A program made the translations under genes and the position numbers. This document shows, in pieces, positions 8,379 to 16,433 of a stretch of DNA of 64,000 nt; positions within the stretch are counted from its first letter, which is position 1; each line of letters opens with the position of its first letter. A model generated the notes under the pieces. That model was not told the origin of the DNA and ran no database searches. It saw only the letters and a program-made list of their open reading frames with translations. The stretch comes from Caballeronia sp. Lep1P3 (GTDB lineage Bacteria; Pseudomonadota; Gammaproteobacteria; Burkholderiales; Burkholderiaceae), in assembly GCF_022879595.1 (NCBI RefSeq), contig NZ_CP084267.1, forward strand, positions 434,001-498,000, written 5' to 3'.

Positions 8379-9707
8379 ATGCCGGCGGACCGTCGAATGA
8401 GCGAACGCGTCAACAAGCAGATGGCGGACGAAGACTCGCGCGCGAGCGCACGGCCCGCGCGTTCGTGGGCCGCCGATGTCGGGCCGGGCCTCGCGAGCAT
8501 CGCATCCGACAACGATCCAGGCGGCATCGCGACATACACGCTCGCGGGCGCATGGTACGGCTTCGACCTGTTGTGGGTCTGCGTGCTCACGTATCCGTCG
8601 ACCGTCGCGCTGCAACTCATCGCAGCGCGCGTCGCGGCCATCACCGGGCGCGGGCTGACGGCGAACATGCGCTCGCATTACTCGTCGCTCTTCTACTACT
8701 TCGCGGTCGGGCGCTTTCTCATCGCCAATACGTGCAACATCGCCGTCGATGTGCTCGCCATCGGCGTGGCGTTGCGCGCCTTTTTCGGCGGCTCGCTGAT
8801 GTGGTGGGCCTTGATGGGAGGCGGCGTGTCCATCGCGCTGCAATGGTTCGTTCCCTATGCGCGCTATGCGCAGGTGCTCAAGTGGGCGACGCTCGCCATG
8901 TTTGCTTACGTGGGCGTCATCATGGTCGTCGCGATACCGTGGCAGACGGTGGCGATGCGCGCGTTCGTGCCGCACGTCGTGTGGTCCGAAGAGTACGTGA
9001 CGATGCTCATTGCCGTGCTCGGCACCACCGTCAGCCCTTATCTGATGTTTGCGCAAGCCGAGCAGGAAGTGCAGGAAAAGAACGCAGCGGGCGGACGCGA
9101 TACTGCATCGCATGCGCAGCCGTTCGACCGCCATATGCGCAGGATTCGCCGCGACACACTGCTGCGCACCGCGCTCTCGAATGCAGGCGCGCTGTGCATG
9201 ATGATCGCGGCGGCTGCAACCTTGCATCTGATGCAGGCCACACCCACAGGCGAGACGGTGCAGATGGCGCGCGTGCTCGAACCCATCGCGCACGGCTACG
9301 CGGGCCGCCTGCTTGGTGTCGCGCTCATCGGCTCGGCATTGCTGGCGCTGCCGCCGCTCGCGGGCTCTGCTGCGCAGGCGCTCGCGAGTTCGTTCGACTG
9401 GCCGCGTGGCGAGCGGCGCGACAGGCGCATCGCGTGGCTGCTGCTTGCGGTGATGGTGGCGGGCATCGTCGGCGCAGTGGTGCTCGCCATGCGCCATGTC
9501 GAGCCGGTGAAAGCGCTTTACTGGAGCGCAGTGGTCAACGGCATGACGGTGACGCCCGTGCTTGCGCTTCTCGTGCTGCTCAGTTCCAAGCGTGAAGTCG
9601 TGGGCGATCTCGTCGCGCACTGGACGCTGCGCGCGTTGAGCTGGCTTGCGACGCTTGCAACCGCCGCCACGATCGTCGCGCATTTCGTGCTGGAGTTCGT
9701 GCGATGA
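8379..9707 (+). CDS. NRAMP-family transporter with atypical metal site
   Basis: A 442-residue inner-membrane protein of about eleven helices with the NRAMP fold pattern. TM1 carries SDNDPGG (Asp46, Pro47, Gly48), matching the family DPGN. In TM6 the segment TTVSPYLMF has Ser219 and Tyr221 where canonical Mn/Fe transporters have the Met and His of the MPH motif. Loss of that methionine is known in NRAMP-related proteins with other cation preferences, such as magnesium. The start is uncertain: Met codons at 8379, 8397 and 8421 are in frame with no strong ribosome site. The gene is monocistronic, facing the convergent LysR gene. Family firm; transported ion unknown. Confidence 0.87.
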   Translation: MPADRRMSERVNKQMADEDSRASARPARSWAADVGPGLASIASDNDPGGIATYTLAGAWYGFDLLWVCVLTYPSTVALQLIAARVAAITGRGLTANMRSHYSSLFYYFAVGRFLIANTCNIAVDVLAIGVALRAFFGGSLMWWALMGGGVSIALQWFVPYARYAQVLKWATLAMFAYVGVIMVVAIPWQTVAMRAFVPHVVWSEEYVTMLIAVLGTTVSPYLMFAQAEQEVQEKNAAGGRDTASHAQPFDRHMRRIRRDTLLRTALSNAGALCMMIAAAATLHLMQATPTGETVQMARVLEPIAHGYAGRLLGVALIGSALLALPPLAGSAAQALASSFDWPRGERRDRRIAWLLLAVMVAGIVGAVVLAMRHVEPVKALYWSAVVNGMTVTPVLALLVLLSSKREVVGDLVAHWTLRALSWLATLATAATIVAHFVLEFVR

Positions 9708-9731
9708 CGCGCGCCATGACGAAGCGGCGCG

Positions 9732-10634
9732 TCACATCGAATCGATCGACGATGCGAACGCGCGCGCCGTTTCGATGAAGTTCGCGGTCTTGGCGCTGCC
9801 CGTCTCCACGCGCGACGCGAGCGCGAGCCGTATCGATATGGTCTTGCCGGCCACCTCGCGATACGCGACGCCTTCGACCTGTATCTGACACACCGACGCG
9901 GGCACGAGCGATACGCCGAACCCCGCCGCGACCAGATTCACCACCGACGATAACTGCGGCGCCTGTTGCCCCGCGATCGGCTCGAATCCCGCCTCGCGGC
10001 ACGCACCGACGATGACATCGTGCAACGTGGGGCTCGCCACGCGCGGCAGCATGACGAACGGGTCCTGCGCGAGTGCGGACAGCGCGATCTTCTTTCTTCT
10101 GGCGAGCGGATGTGTCGTTGGCAGCACGGCGCGCATCGGTTCGATAGCGATGTGATGAAACTCGACGCCCGCCGGCGACTGACTGCCGATTCTGACGAAC
10201 GCGACGTCCACGCTGCCCGCATCGAGCCACGCGAGCAGTTGCGCCGTGTTGCCTTCGGCGAGCGTCAGCACGACGTTCGGATACGACTGCCGATATGCGC
10301 GTATCAGCTTCGACACGACCGGATTGAACGCCGCCGATCCCGTGAAGCCGATGTTGAGCTGCCCCATCTCGCCGCGCCCCGCGCTCTGCGCGTTTTCGAC
10401 GGCGGCGCGCGCGTCGTCGAGCATGCGTTTCGCGTCGACGGCGAAGGCTTCGCCCGCTTCCGTCAAAACGACACCGTGCCCGGTGCGCCGAAAGAGGCGC
10501 ACGCCGAGTTCGTCTTCGAGTGCATGAATTTGCTGGCTAAGCGGCGGCTGGCCGATGCCGAGCCGTTCCGCCGCGCGCGTCACGTTTTGCTCTTCGGCCA
10601 CGGCCAGAAAATAACGGATGTGACGCAGCTCCAT
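9732..10634 (-). CDS. LysR-family transcriptional regulator
   Basis: A 300-residue LysR protein: winged helix-turn-helix at residues 1-60 (AERLGIGQPPLSQQI recognition region), linker helix to about 90, then a two-lobe substrate-binding domain. The N-terminus resembles the BenM/CatR/CbbR branch, whose ligands are small organic or aromatic acids. It diverges from sdhCDAB with 223 bases between them, and a T-N11-A type inverted repeat lies 38 bases upstream of its own start. It may therefore autoregulate and could influence the sdh operon, although a distant target is equally possible. Domain call is firm; target is inferred. Confidence 0.9.
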   Translation of the reverse strand: MELRHIRYFLAVAEEQNVTRAAERLGIGQPPLSQQIHALEDELGVRLFRRTGHGVVLTEAGEAFAVDAKRMLDDARAAVENAQSAGRGEMGQLNIGFTGSAAFNPVVSKLIRAYRQSYPNVVLTLAEGNTAQLLAWLDAGSVDVAFVRIGSQSPAGVEFHHIAIEPMRAVLPTTHPLARRKKIALSALAQDPFVMLPRVASPTLHDVIVGACREAGFEPIAGQQAPQLSSVVNLVAAGFGVSLVPASVCQIQVEGVAYREVAGKTISIRLALASRVETGSAKTANFIETARAFASSIDSM

Positions 10635-10671
10635 GCGATATCTGTAAAAGCTATTTCAGAAAGACGAGATA

Positions 10672-10689
10672 GATATTGGACAGTATATC
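10672..10689. promoter_or_regulatory. Candidate LysR operator (T-N11-A type)
   Basis: GATAT and ATATC face each other across eight bases within AT-rich sequence, 38 bases upstream of the LysR start and in the gap shared with sdhC. This has the form of a LysR regulatory site. Confidence 0.4.
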
Positions 10690-10786
10690 AATACCGCGAC
10701 AAAATAGCGCTATCGCGCGAAGTCCGCGCGCAGTCGGCGTATTCAAAACACCAACGACGCTTATAACGTTCCCCGCAGACCTGGCT

Positions 10787-10811
10787 TCCCGCGCGACGCG
10801 TCGCGCCGGGA
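10787..10811 (+). other. Perfect GC palindrome in the sdh leader
   Basis: GCGCGACGCGTCGCGC (10791-10806) is a perfect 16-base palindrome, extended by flanking CCC and GGG. It lies about 50 bases before sdhC and would form a stable hairpin in the leader RNA or serve as a protein site. Confidence 0.35.
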
Positions 10812-10857
10812 CTGCGTTCGTCGAATTCGTTTAGAGAGACAAAGGAAGGGGTCTAGC

Positions 10858-11268
10858 ATGGCTGAAGCCGTAAAAAAACCAAGGCCCGAGTACCGGAACA
10901 TCGGGCTTGGACAGATCGCGAAGTATCGCTTGCCGTGGGCGGGGAAGGTGTCGATCCTGCACCGCATCAGCGGCCTGCTGCTGTTCATCGCGCTGCCATT
11001 CCTGCTGTATCTGCTCGATCAGAGCCTCACCTCGGAAATCAGCTTCGACGCCTTCAAGGGCTTTCTCGCGCACCCCGTCGTCAAGATCATCACGCTCGTG
11101 CTGTCGTGGGCGTATCTGCATCACTTCTGCGCGGGCATCCGCTTTCTCGCGCTCGATGCACACGTCGCCGTGAACAAGGAAGGCGGGCGTCAGACCGCCA
11201 TCGCGGTGCTCGTCGTCTCGCTCGTGCTGACGCTCGCCGTCGCGCTCAAACTTTTCGGAGCCTTCTAA
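10858..11268 (+). CDS. sdhC: Succinate dehydrogenase cytochrome b556 subunit
   Basis: A 136-residue membrane anchor of complex II with three transmembrane helices. The family segment GKVSILHRISGLLLF is near residues 29-43, and the conserved haem-ligand region HHFCAGIRFL lies near 86-95. It binds haem b and, with SdhD, forms the ubiquinone site holding SdhAB to the inner membrane. The ribosome site AAGGAAGG precedes the ATG. It is first of four tightly spaced genes, with one base before sdhD. Length and order match beta-proteobacterial sdh operons. Confidence 0.95.
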   Translation: MAEAVKKPRPEYRNIGLGQIAKYRLPWAGKVSILHRISGLLLFIALPFLLYLLDQSLTSEISFDAFKGFLAHPVVKIITLVLSWAYLHHFCAGIRFLALDAHVAVNKEGGRQTAIAVLVVSLVLTLAVALKLFGAF

Positions 11269-11269
11269 C

Positions 11270-11638
11270 ATGGCAACTCAGAACAGAGTCGGTCCGAAGC
11301 GTCTTGTCGTCGGCGCGCATTACGGCCTGCGCGAATGGCTCGCGCAACGCGTGACGGCTATCGTCGTCGCGGTGTATACGCTCGTCTTGCTCGTGCTTTT
11401 CTTCGGCGCGCATAACTTCTCCTACGAAGGCTGGGCCTCCATCTTCGCGATGCAGTGGATGAAGCTCGCCACGTTCGTCGCCTTGCTCTCGCTCTTCTAT
11501 CACGCGTGGGTCGGCATGCGCGACATCTGGATGGACTACGTGAAGCCCGTCGGCTTGCGCCTCGGTCTGCAAGTGCTGACCGTGCTGTGGCTCATCGGAT
11601 GCGCCGGCTACGCTGCACAGATTCTCTGGAGAGTTTAA
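11270..11638 (+). CDS. sdhD: Succinate dehydrogenase membrane anchor subunit
   Basis: A 122-residue protein with three transmembrane helices, the small anchor of complex II. Near the N-terminus GAHYGLREWLAQRVTAI matches the quinone-site region of the family, and FYHAWVGMRDIWMDY (near residues 77-91) carries the conserved His and the Asp-Tyr pair found by ubiquinone. One base separates it from sdhC and five from sdhA. Together with SdhC it anchors the catalytic dimer. Confidence 0.94.
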   Translation: MATQNRVGPKRLVVGAHYGLREWLAQRVTAIVVAVYTLVLLVLFFGAHNFSYEGWASIFAMQWMKLATFVALLSLFYHAWVGMRDIWMDYVKPVGLRLGLQVLTVLWLIGCAGYAAQILWRV

Positions 11639-11643
11639 AGAAC

Positions 11644-13419
11644 ATGGCTGCAATCAAGACTTCCCTGCCGCGTCGTCGCTTTGACGTGGTCATCGTCGGC
11701 GCGGGCGGATCGGGCATGCGCGCATCGCTGCAACTGGCGCGCGCGGGCCTCTCCGTCGCGGTGCTGTCGAAGGTGTTTCCGACGCGCTCGCACACGGTGG
11801 CCGCGCAAGGCGGCATCGGCGCATCGCTTGGCAACATGAGCGAGGACAACTGGCACTACCACTTCTACGACACGATCAAGGGCTCCGACTGGCTCGGCGA
11901 CCAGGACGCGATCGAGTTCATGTGCCGCGAAGCGCCCAATGCCGTGTATGAACTCGAACACATGGGCATGCCGTTCGACCGCAATGCGGACGGCACCATC
12001 TATCAGCGTCCGTTCGGCGGCCATACCGCGAACTATGGCGAGAAGCCCGTTCAACGCGCATGCGCCGCAGCGGACCGCACCGGCCACGCATTGCTACATA
12101 CGCTGTATCAGCAGAACGTCGCGGCTAAAACGCACTTCTTCGTCGAATGGATGGCGCTCGATCTCATTCGCGACGCCGATGGGGACGTGCTCGGCGTGAC
12201 CGCGCTCGAGATGGAAACGGGCGACGTGTACATCCTCGAAGGCAAGACCACGCTGTTCGCAACAGGCGGCGCGGGGCGCATCTTCGCGGCCTCGACCAAT
12301 GCGTTCATCAATACCGGCGATGGCCTCGGCATGGCCGCGCGTTCCGGCATCGCGCTGCAGGACATGGAGTTCTGGCAGTTTCATCCGACGGGCGTGGCGG
12401 GCGCGGGCGTGCTGATCACCGAAGGCGTGCGCGGCGAAGGCGGCATTTTGCGCAACGCCAACGGCGACCGCTTCATGGAACGTTATGCGCCGACGCTCAA
12501 GGACCTCGCGCCGCGCGACTTCGTTTCGCGCTCGATGGACCAGGAGATCAAGGAAGGCCGCGGCGTGGGTCCGAACAAGGATCACGTGCTGCTGGATTTG
12601 TCGCACATCGGCGCCGAGACGATCATGAAGCGTCTGCCGTCGATTCGCGAGATCGCGCTGAAGTTCGCCAACGTCGACTGCATCAAGGAGCCGATCCCTG
12701 TCGTGCCGACCATCCACTATCAGATGGGCGGTATTCCGACCAACATGCACGGACAAGTGGTCGGCACCGCCAACGGCTACAACGATCCGGTCAACGGCTT
12801 CTATGCAGTGGGCGAATGCTCGTGCGTCTCGGTGCACGGCGCGAATCGTCTGGGCACGAACTCGCTGCTCGATCTCGTCGTATTTGGGCGCGCGGCGGGC
12901 AATCACATCGTCAAGCATGCAAGCGAGATGAAGGAGCACAAGCCGCTGCCGGCCGATGCCGCCGACTTCGCGCTCGAACGTCTCGCGGTGCTGGAGAAAT
13001 CGACGTCGGGCGAATACACGCAGGACATCGCCAACGACATCCGCGCGACGATGCAGGCGCATGCGGGCGTGTTCCGCACCGCGAAGCTGCTGGAAGAAGG
13101 CGTCGGCAAGATCGCTGAACTGGCCGAGCGCGTGAAGCATGTGCATCTGAAGGACAAGTCGAAGGTGTTCAACACGGCGAAGGTCGAAGCGCTGGAACTG
13201 GCGAACCTGATCGACGTGGCGCGCGCGACGATGGTGTCGGCCGAAGCGCGCAAGGAAAGCCGCGGCGCGCATGCGCACAGCGACTACGAACATCGCGACG
13301 ACGAGAACTGGATGCGTCATACGCTGTGGTTCAGCGAAGGCAATCGCCTCGACTACAAGCCGGTGCAGATGAAGCCGCTGACGGTCGAATCGGTGCCGCC
13401 GAAGGCGCGTACCTTCTAA
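11644..13419 (+). CDS. sdhA: Succinate dehydrogenase flavoprotein subunit
   Basis: A 591-residue catalytic subunit that oxidises succinate to fumarate. The dinucleotide motif VGAGGSGMRA is near residues 18-27, and the covalent FAD attachment His50 sits in SHTVAAQGG. Substrate-site segments include HPTG (near 250) and a GGIPTN motif, and the C-terminal domain ends with YKPVQMKPLTVES. The frame is open 63 codons upstream into sdhD, but the ATG at 11644 gives the normal family length and begins the standard MAAIKTSLPRRRFD N-terminus. It is the third gene of sdhCDAB, joining TCA cycle and respiratory chain. Confidence 0.97.
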   Translation: MAAIKTSLPRRRFDVVIVGAGGSGMRASLQLARAGLSVAVLSKVFPTRSHTVAAQGGIGASLGNMSEDNWHYHFYDTIKGSDWLGDQDAIEFMCREAPNAVYELEHMGMPFDRNADGTIYQRPFGGHTANYGEKPVQRACAAADRTGHALLHTLYQQNVAAKTHFFVEWMALDLIRDADGDVLGVTALEMETGDVYILEGKTTLFATGGAGRIFAASTNAFINTGDGLGMAARSGIALQDMEFWQFHPTGVAGAGVLITEGVRGEGGILRNANGDRFMERYAPTLKDLAPRDFVSRSMDQEIKEGRGVGPNKDHVLLDLSHIGAETIMKRLPSIREIALKFANVDCIKEPIPVVPTIHYQMGGIPTNMHGQVVGTANGYNDPVNGFYAVGECSCVSVHGANRLGTNSLLDLVVFGRAAGNHIVKHASEMKEHKPLPADAADFALERLAVLEKSTSGEYTQDIANDIRATMQAHAGVFRTAKLLEEGVGKIAELAERVKHVHLKDKSKVFNTAKVEALELANLIDVARATMVSAEARKESRGAHAHSDYEHRDDENWMRHTLWFSEGNRLDYKPVQMKPLTVESVPPKARTF

Positions 13420-13441
13420 GGCACAAAGCAAGGGAATCGAA

Positions 13442-14143
13442 ATGGCAAAGAGAATTTTTGAGGTCTATCGCTACGATCCGGACAAGGACGCCGCGCCGCG
13501 CATGCAGACGTATGAGCTGGAGATTCAGCACGAACGCATGCTGCTCGACGCGCTGGTGAAGTTGAAGGCGCTGGATGAGACGCTGTCGTTCCGTCGCTCG
13601 TGCCGCGAAGGCGTGTGCGGCTCGGACGCGATGAACATCAACGGCAAGAACGGGCTTGCGTGCCTGACGAATCTGAATGAGTTGCCGCAGCGCATCGTGC
13701 TGCGTCCGCTGCCGGGGCTGCCGGTGGTGCGCGATCTCATCTGCGACTTCACGCAGTTCTTCAACCAGTATCACTCGATCAAGCCGTATCTGATCAACGA
13801 CACGCCGCCGCCCGAGAAGGAGCGTTTGCAGTCGCCGGTGGAGCGCGATGAACTCGACGGCCTTTACGAGTGCATTCTGTGCGCGAGCTGCTCGACATCG
13901 TGCCCGAGCTTCTGGTGGAATCCGGACAAGTTCGTGGGGCCGGCCGGCTTGCTGCAGGCGTATCGCTTTATCGCCGATAGCCGCGATCAGGCCACTGGCG
14001 AGCGCCTGGATAACCTCGAAGACCCGTATCGCCTGTTCCGCTGCCACACGATCATGAACTGCGTCGACGTGTGCCCGAAGGGGCTGAACCCGACGAAGGC
14101 GATTGGCAAGATCAGGGAAATGCTGGTGCGTCGGGCGGTTTAA
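13442..14143 (+). CDS. sdhB: Succinate dehydrogenase iron-sulfur subunit
   Basis: A 233-residue electron-transfer subunit. The N-terminal ferredoxin domain carries the [2Fe-2S] ligands in SCREGVCGSD and GLAC, including the Asp that replaces the fourth Cys in many proteobacteria. The C-terminal domain carries the [4Fe-4S] and [3Fe-4S] ligands in CILCASCSTSCP and CHTIMNCVDVCPKG. It passes electrons from SdhA-bound FAD to ubiquinone. It lies 22 bases after sdhA and ends the operon, with a textbook terminator 30 bases beyond. The sdhE and gltA genes that often follow in related genomes are absent here. Confidence 0.97.
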   Translation: MAKRIFEVYRYDPDKDAAPRMQTYELEIQHERMLLDALVKLKALDETLSFRRSCREGVCGSDAMNINGKNGLACLTNLNELPQRIVLRPLPGLPVVRDLICDFTQFFNQYHSIKPYLINDTPPPEKERLQSPVERDELDGLYECILCASCSTSCPSFWWNPDKFVGPAGLLQAYRFIADSRDQATGERLDNLEDPYRLFRCHTIMNCVDVCPKGLNPTKAIGKIREMLVRRAV

Positions 14144-14173
14144 TCTTCAATCGCCGCACCATTGCAAGGATCA

Positions 14174-14200
14174 CCGCGACCTCTACGGTCGCGGGCTTTT
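14174..14200 (+). terminator. Rho-independent terminator of sdhCDAB
   Basis: An 8-bp GC stem, CCGCGACC against GGTCGCGG with a five-base loop, is followed by GCTTTT. It lies 30 bases after the sdhB stop codon. Confidence 0.85.
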
Positions 14201-14243
14201 CCCACTGAAATGGCGACGTGAAAAATAGTCAGGATGGCGAACG

Positions 14244-15269
14244 TTATCGTCGCAACTCGCCCGGTCCCTTGCCCGTCCAGCGCTTGAGCGCGCGCCTGAA
14301 ATTCGCGGTGTCGCTGAAGCCGAGCAGCATCGCGACATCGTCGGTGCTCATCTTCGTCGTCTTCAGATATTCGAGCGCGAGCGAACGCCGCACATCGTCG
14401 ACGATACCGAGAAACGACGTTCCTTCCGCCTCGAGACGCCGCCTGAGCGTGCGCGTCGTCATATGCATCGATTCGGCTGTCGCTTCCATGCCGGGAAACA
14501 CGCCCGGCGTGCTCATGAGTATCTGATAGACCTCGCCCGATACGCCGCTCGATGTCTTCGCCTGACCGATGAGCCTGTCGCACGTTTCCTGCAACAGCGA
14601 TGCAGTGAGTTGATGCGCAAGTTGCGGCTTGCGATCGAGTATGGCGCTGTCGTAGACGAGTTCGCACTGCGGCGCGTCGAAGTGGCACGGACAGCCGAGA
14701 TACTCGGAATAAATGTCAGCGTGCGCGGGCGCGTGATACGCGAAGCATGCCTTCACCGGCGGACACAGACTGCCCGCCACATCCTGAAGATGCGTGACGT
14801 GCTGCATGTATTGCTGCTCGATGACGAACTCACGCAATTCGCGCGACGGACTCGATACGAAGGCATCCGGAAACGTCCACACCATTCTGTCGGGATATTC
14901 GGTCCATTCGATCGCGACCGTGGGCGTCGCGAGCCGATGATATTTCACGCCGAGCTTGAAGTAGTCGCGCAAGGAAAGGCACGACATCAGCGCGTAGCCG
15001 TACATGCCATAAGCGGACAGATGCAGTCTGCGGCCAGCCTTGAACGGCGTCGCGGGATCGCGCGATAGCGAGATCGCGTTCTTGCATACGGTCGCATATT
15101 GTCCGATGGAAGTGAGGACCGAGGCATCGTCGAGCGCTTCCACCGTCAGCTCGGTGCCCCGCAAGCTGTCCGCCGGCGCAATGCCCTGTTCGGCGAGCAC
15201 CTCGACGAGCGCGGCAATCTTGTAAGGCGCATACATGCGCTCGTTCAGCGGGGGACGGGTCGTCGGCAT
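14244..15269 (-). CDS. AraC-family transcriptional regulator (Arabinose_bd type)
   Basis: A 341-residue regulator. Residues about 20-210 form the N-terminal ligand domain of the OruR/ArgR-like AraC group (Arabinose_bd, PF12625 type; LHLSAYGMYGYALMS region). The C-terminal 90 residues hold two helix-turn-helix motifs, MTTRTLRRRLEAEG and VAMLLGFSDTANFRRALKRW. The frame runs on 361 codons upstream, but that stretch is antisense to the BKACE gene, and the ATG at 15269 fits the family N-terminus. It diverges from the BKACE-MFS-SDR-SDR genes with 156 bases between starts, so it most likely activates that operon in response to the substrate. Relatives control catabolism of carnitine, ornithine and similar amino or quaternary acids. 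Confidence 0.88.
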   Translation of the reverse strand: MPTTRPPLNERMYAPYKIAALVEVLAEQGIAPADSLRGTELTVEALDDASVLTSIGQYATVCKNAISLSRDPATPFKAGRRLHLSAYGMYGYALMSCLSLRDYFKLGVKYHRLATPTVAIEWTEYPDRMVWTFPDAFVSSPSRELREFVIEQQYMQHVTHLQDVAGSLCPPVKACFAYHAPAHADIYSEYLGCPCHFDAPQCELVYDSAILDRKPQLAHQLTASLLQETCDRLIGQAKTSSGVSGEVYQILMSTPGVFPGMEATAESMHMTTRTLRRRLEAEGTSFLGIVDDVRRSLALEYLKTTKMSTDDVAMLLGFSDTANFRRALKRWTGKGPGELRR

Positions 15270-15425
15270 GGCTTCGTCATCGAGTTCGAGGGATGTCCTC
15301 GCAGGACTCCCGCGTGTCCGGAAATGACCTTTTCGGCGGCATGCTAACTCAATAAGATTCGTGTCACAAGCCGCCGTTCGAGAGTGCGGCGGCATTGGCG
15401 AAGACATGGAGACGAGGAACGCAAC

Positions 15426-16364
15426 ATGAGTCAGCCGGGCCGCAAGGTCATCATTTCGTGCGCCGTCACGGGCGCAACGCACGTCCCTTCGATGTCGGAA
15501 CATCTGCCGCTCACGCCGGCCGATATCCGCGATCAGGCCATCGACGCCGCGCGCGCAGGGGCCGCCATCATTCATCTGCACGCGCGCGATCCGATCGACG
15601 GACGCCCCACGCCGAGCCCGGACGTCTTCAGGCAATTCGTGCCGGCGATTGCCGATGCCACCGATGCGGTCATCAACATCACGACGGGCGGCAGCACGCG
15701 CATGACGCTCGAAGAGCGGCTTGCCTATCCGCTCGCCGCCGCGCCCGAGATGTGCTCGCTCAACATGGGCTCGATGAACTTTTCCATTCATCCGCTCGCC
15801 GCGAAGATTTCGTCGTGGCGTTACGGCTGGGAGAAGGACTACGTGGAAGGCATGGAAGACATGATCTTTCGAAACACGTTCAAGGACATCAAGCACATTC
15901 TTCTGGAACTGGGCGGCATGGGCACGCGCTTCGAGTTCGAGTGCTACGACCTCGGCCATCTCTACAATCTCGCGCATTTCGTGGATCAGGGGCTCGTCAA
16001 GCCGCCGTTCTTCATTCAGTCCGTGTTCGGCATTCTGGGCGGCATGGGCGCGGACCCCGAAAACATGACCGTCATGCGCTCGACGGCGGATCGCCTGTTC
16101 GGACGCGAGAACTATCACTTCTCCGTACTCGGCGCGGGCCGGCATCAAATGCCGCTCGTCACGATGAGCGCGATTCTCGGCGGCAACGTGCGCGTGGGCC
16201 TGGAAGACAGCGTGTATATCGCCAAGGGCAAGAAGGCCGAATCGAACGCGCAGCAGGTGACCAAGATTCGCCGCATTCTGGAAGAGCTTTCGTTCGAGAT
16301 CGCCACGCCCGCCGATGCGCGCGCGATGCTCGGTCTCAAGGGACGCGATCACGTCACGCTCTGA
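15426..16364 (+). CDS. Beta-keto acid cleavage enzyme (BKACE, DUF849)
   Basis: A 312-residue zinc-dependent TIM-barrel enzyme of the BKACE family, to which 3-keto-5-aminohexanoate cleavage enzyme belongs. Members condense a beta-keto acid with acetyl-CoA and release acetoacetate plus a new acyl-CoA. Visible marks are the zinc site HLHARD (His50, His52), the TTGGS phosphate or CoA loop near residue 84, the ELGGMGTRFE region and the conserved Glu near 260 in GLEDS. The ATG at 15426 is preferred over an upstream in-frame codon because homologues begin with a short lysine-rich lead into the first strand. It is first of four rightward genes with an MFS permease and two SDRs. The side-chain substrate is unknown; carnitine is one option, but no carnitine dehydrogenase is present. 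Confidence 0.88.
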   Translation: MSQPGRKVIISCAVTGATHVPSMSEHLPLTPADIRDQAIDAARAGAAIIHLHARDPIDGRPTPSPDVFRQFVPAIADATDAVINITTGGSTRMTLEERLAYPLAAAPEMCSLNMGSMNFSIHPLAAKISSWRYGWEKDYVEGMEDMIFRNTFKDIKHILLELGGMGTRFEFECYDLGHLYNLAHFVDQGLVKPPFFIQSVFGILGGMGADPENMTVMRSTADRLFGRENYHFSVLGAGRHQMPLVTMSAILGGNVRVGLEDSVYIAKGKKAESNAQQVTKIRRILEELSFEIATPADARAMLGLKGRDHVTL

Positions 16365-16433
16365 CGCGGCTCATTCATTCGATCCACGCTGCATAAAAGC
16401 TAGACCCGTGCAGCGCACCCATCAGGAGACAAG

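Noticed and set aside
8297..9595. Long forward frame in the NRAMP-like gene, second frame
   Set aside because: Arg-rich out-of-frame reading of the membrane protein gene; only the frame starting at 8379 gives transmembrane helices and DPG.
15270..16352. 361-codon upstream extension of the AraC regulator
   Set aside because: It is antisense to the BKACE gene and carries no domain. The regulator family starts at the ATG at 15269.
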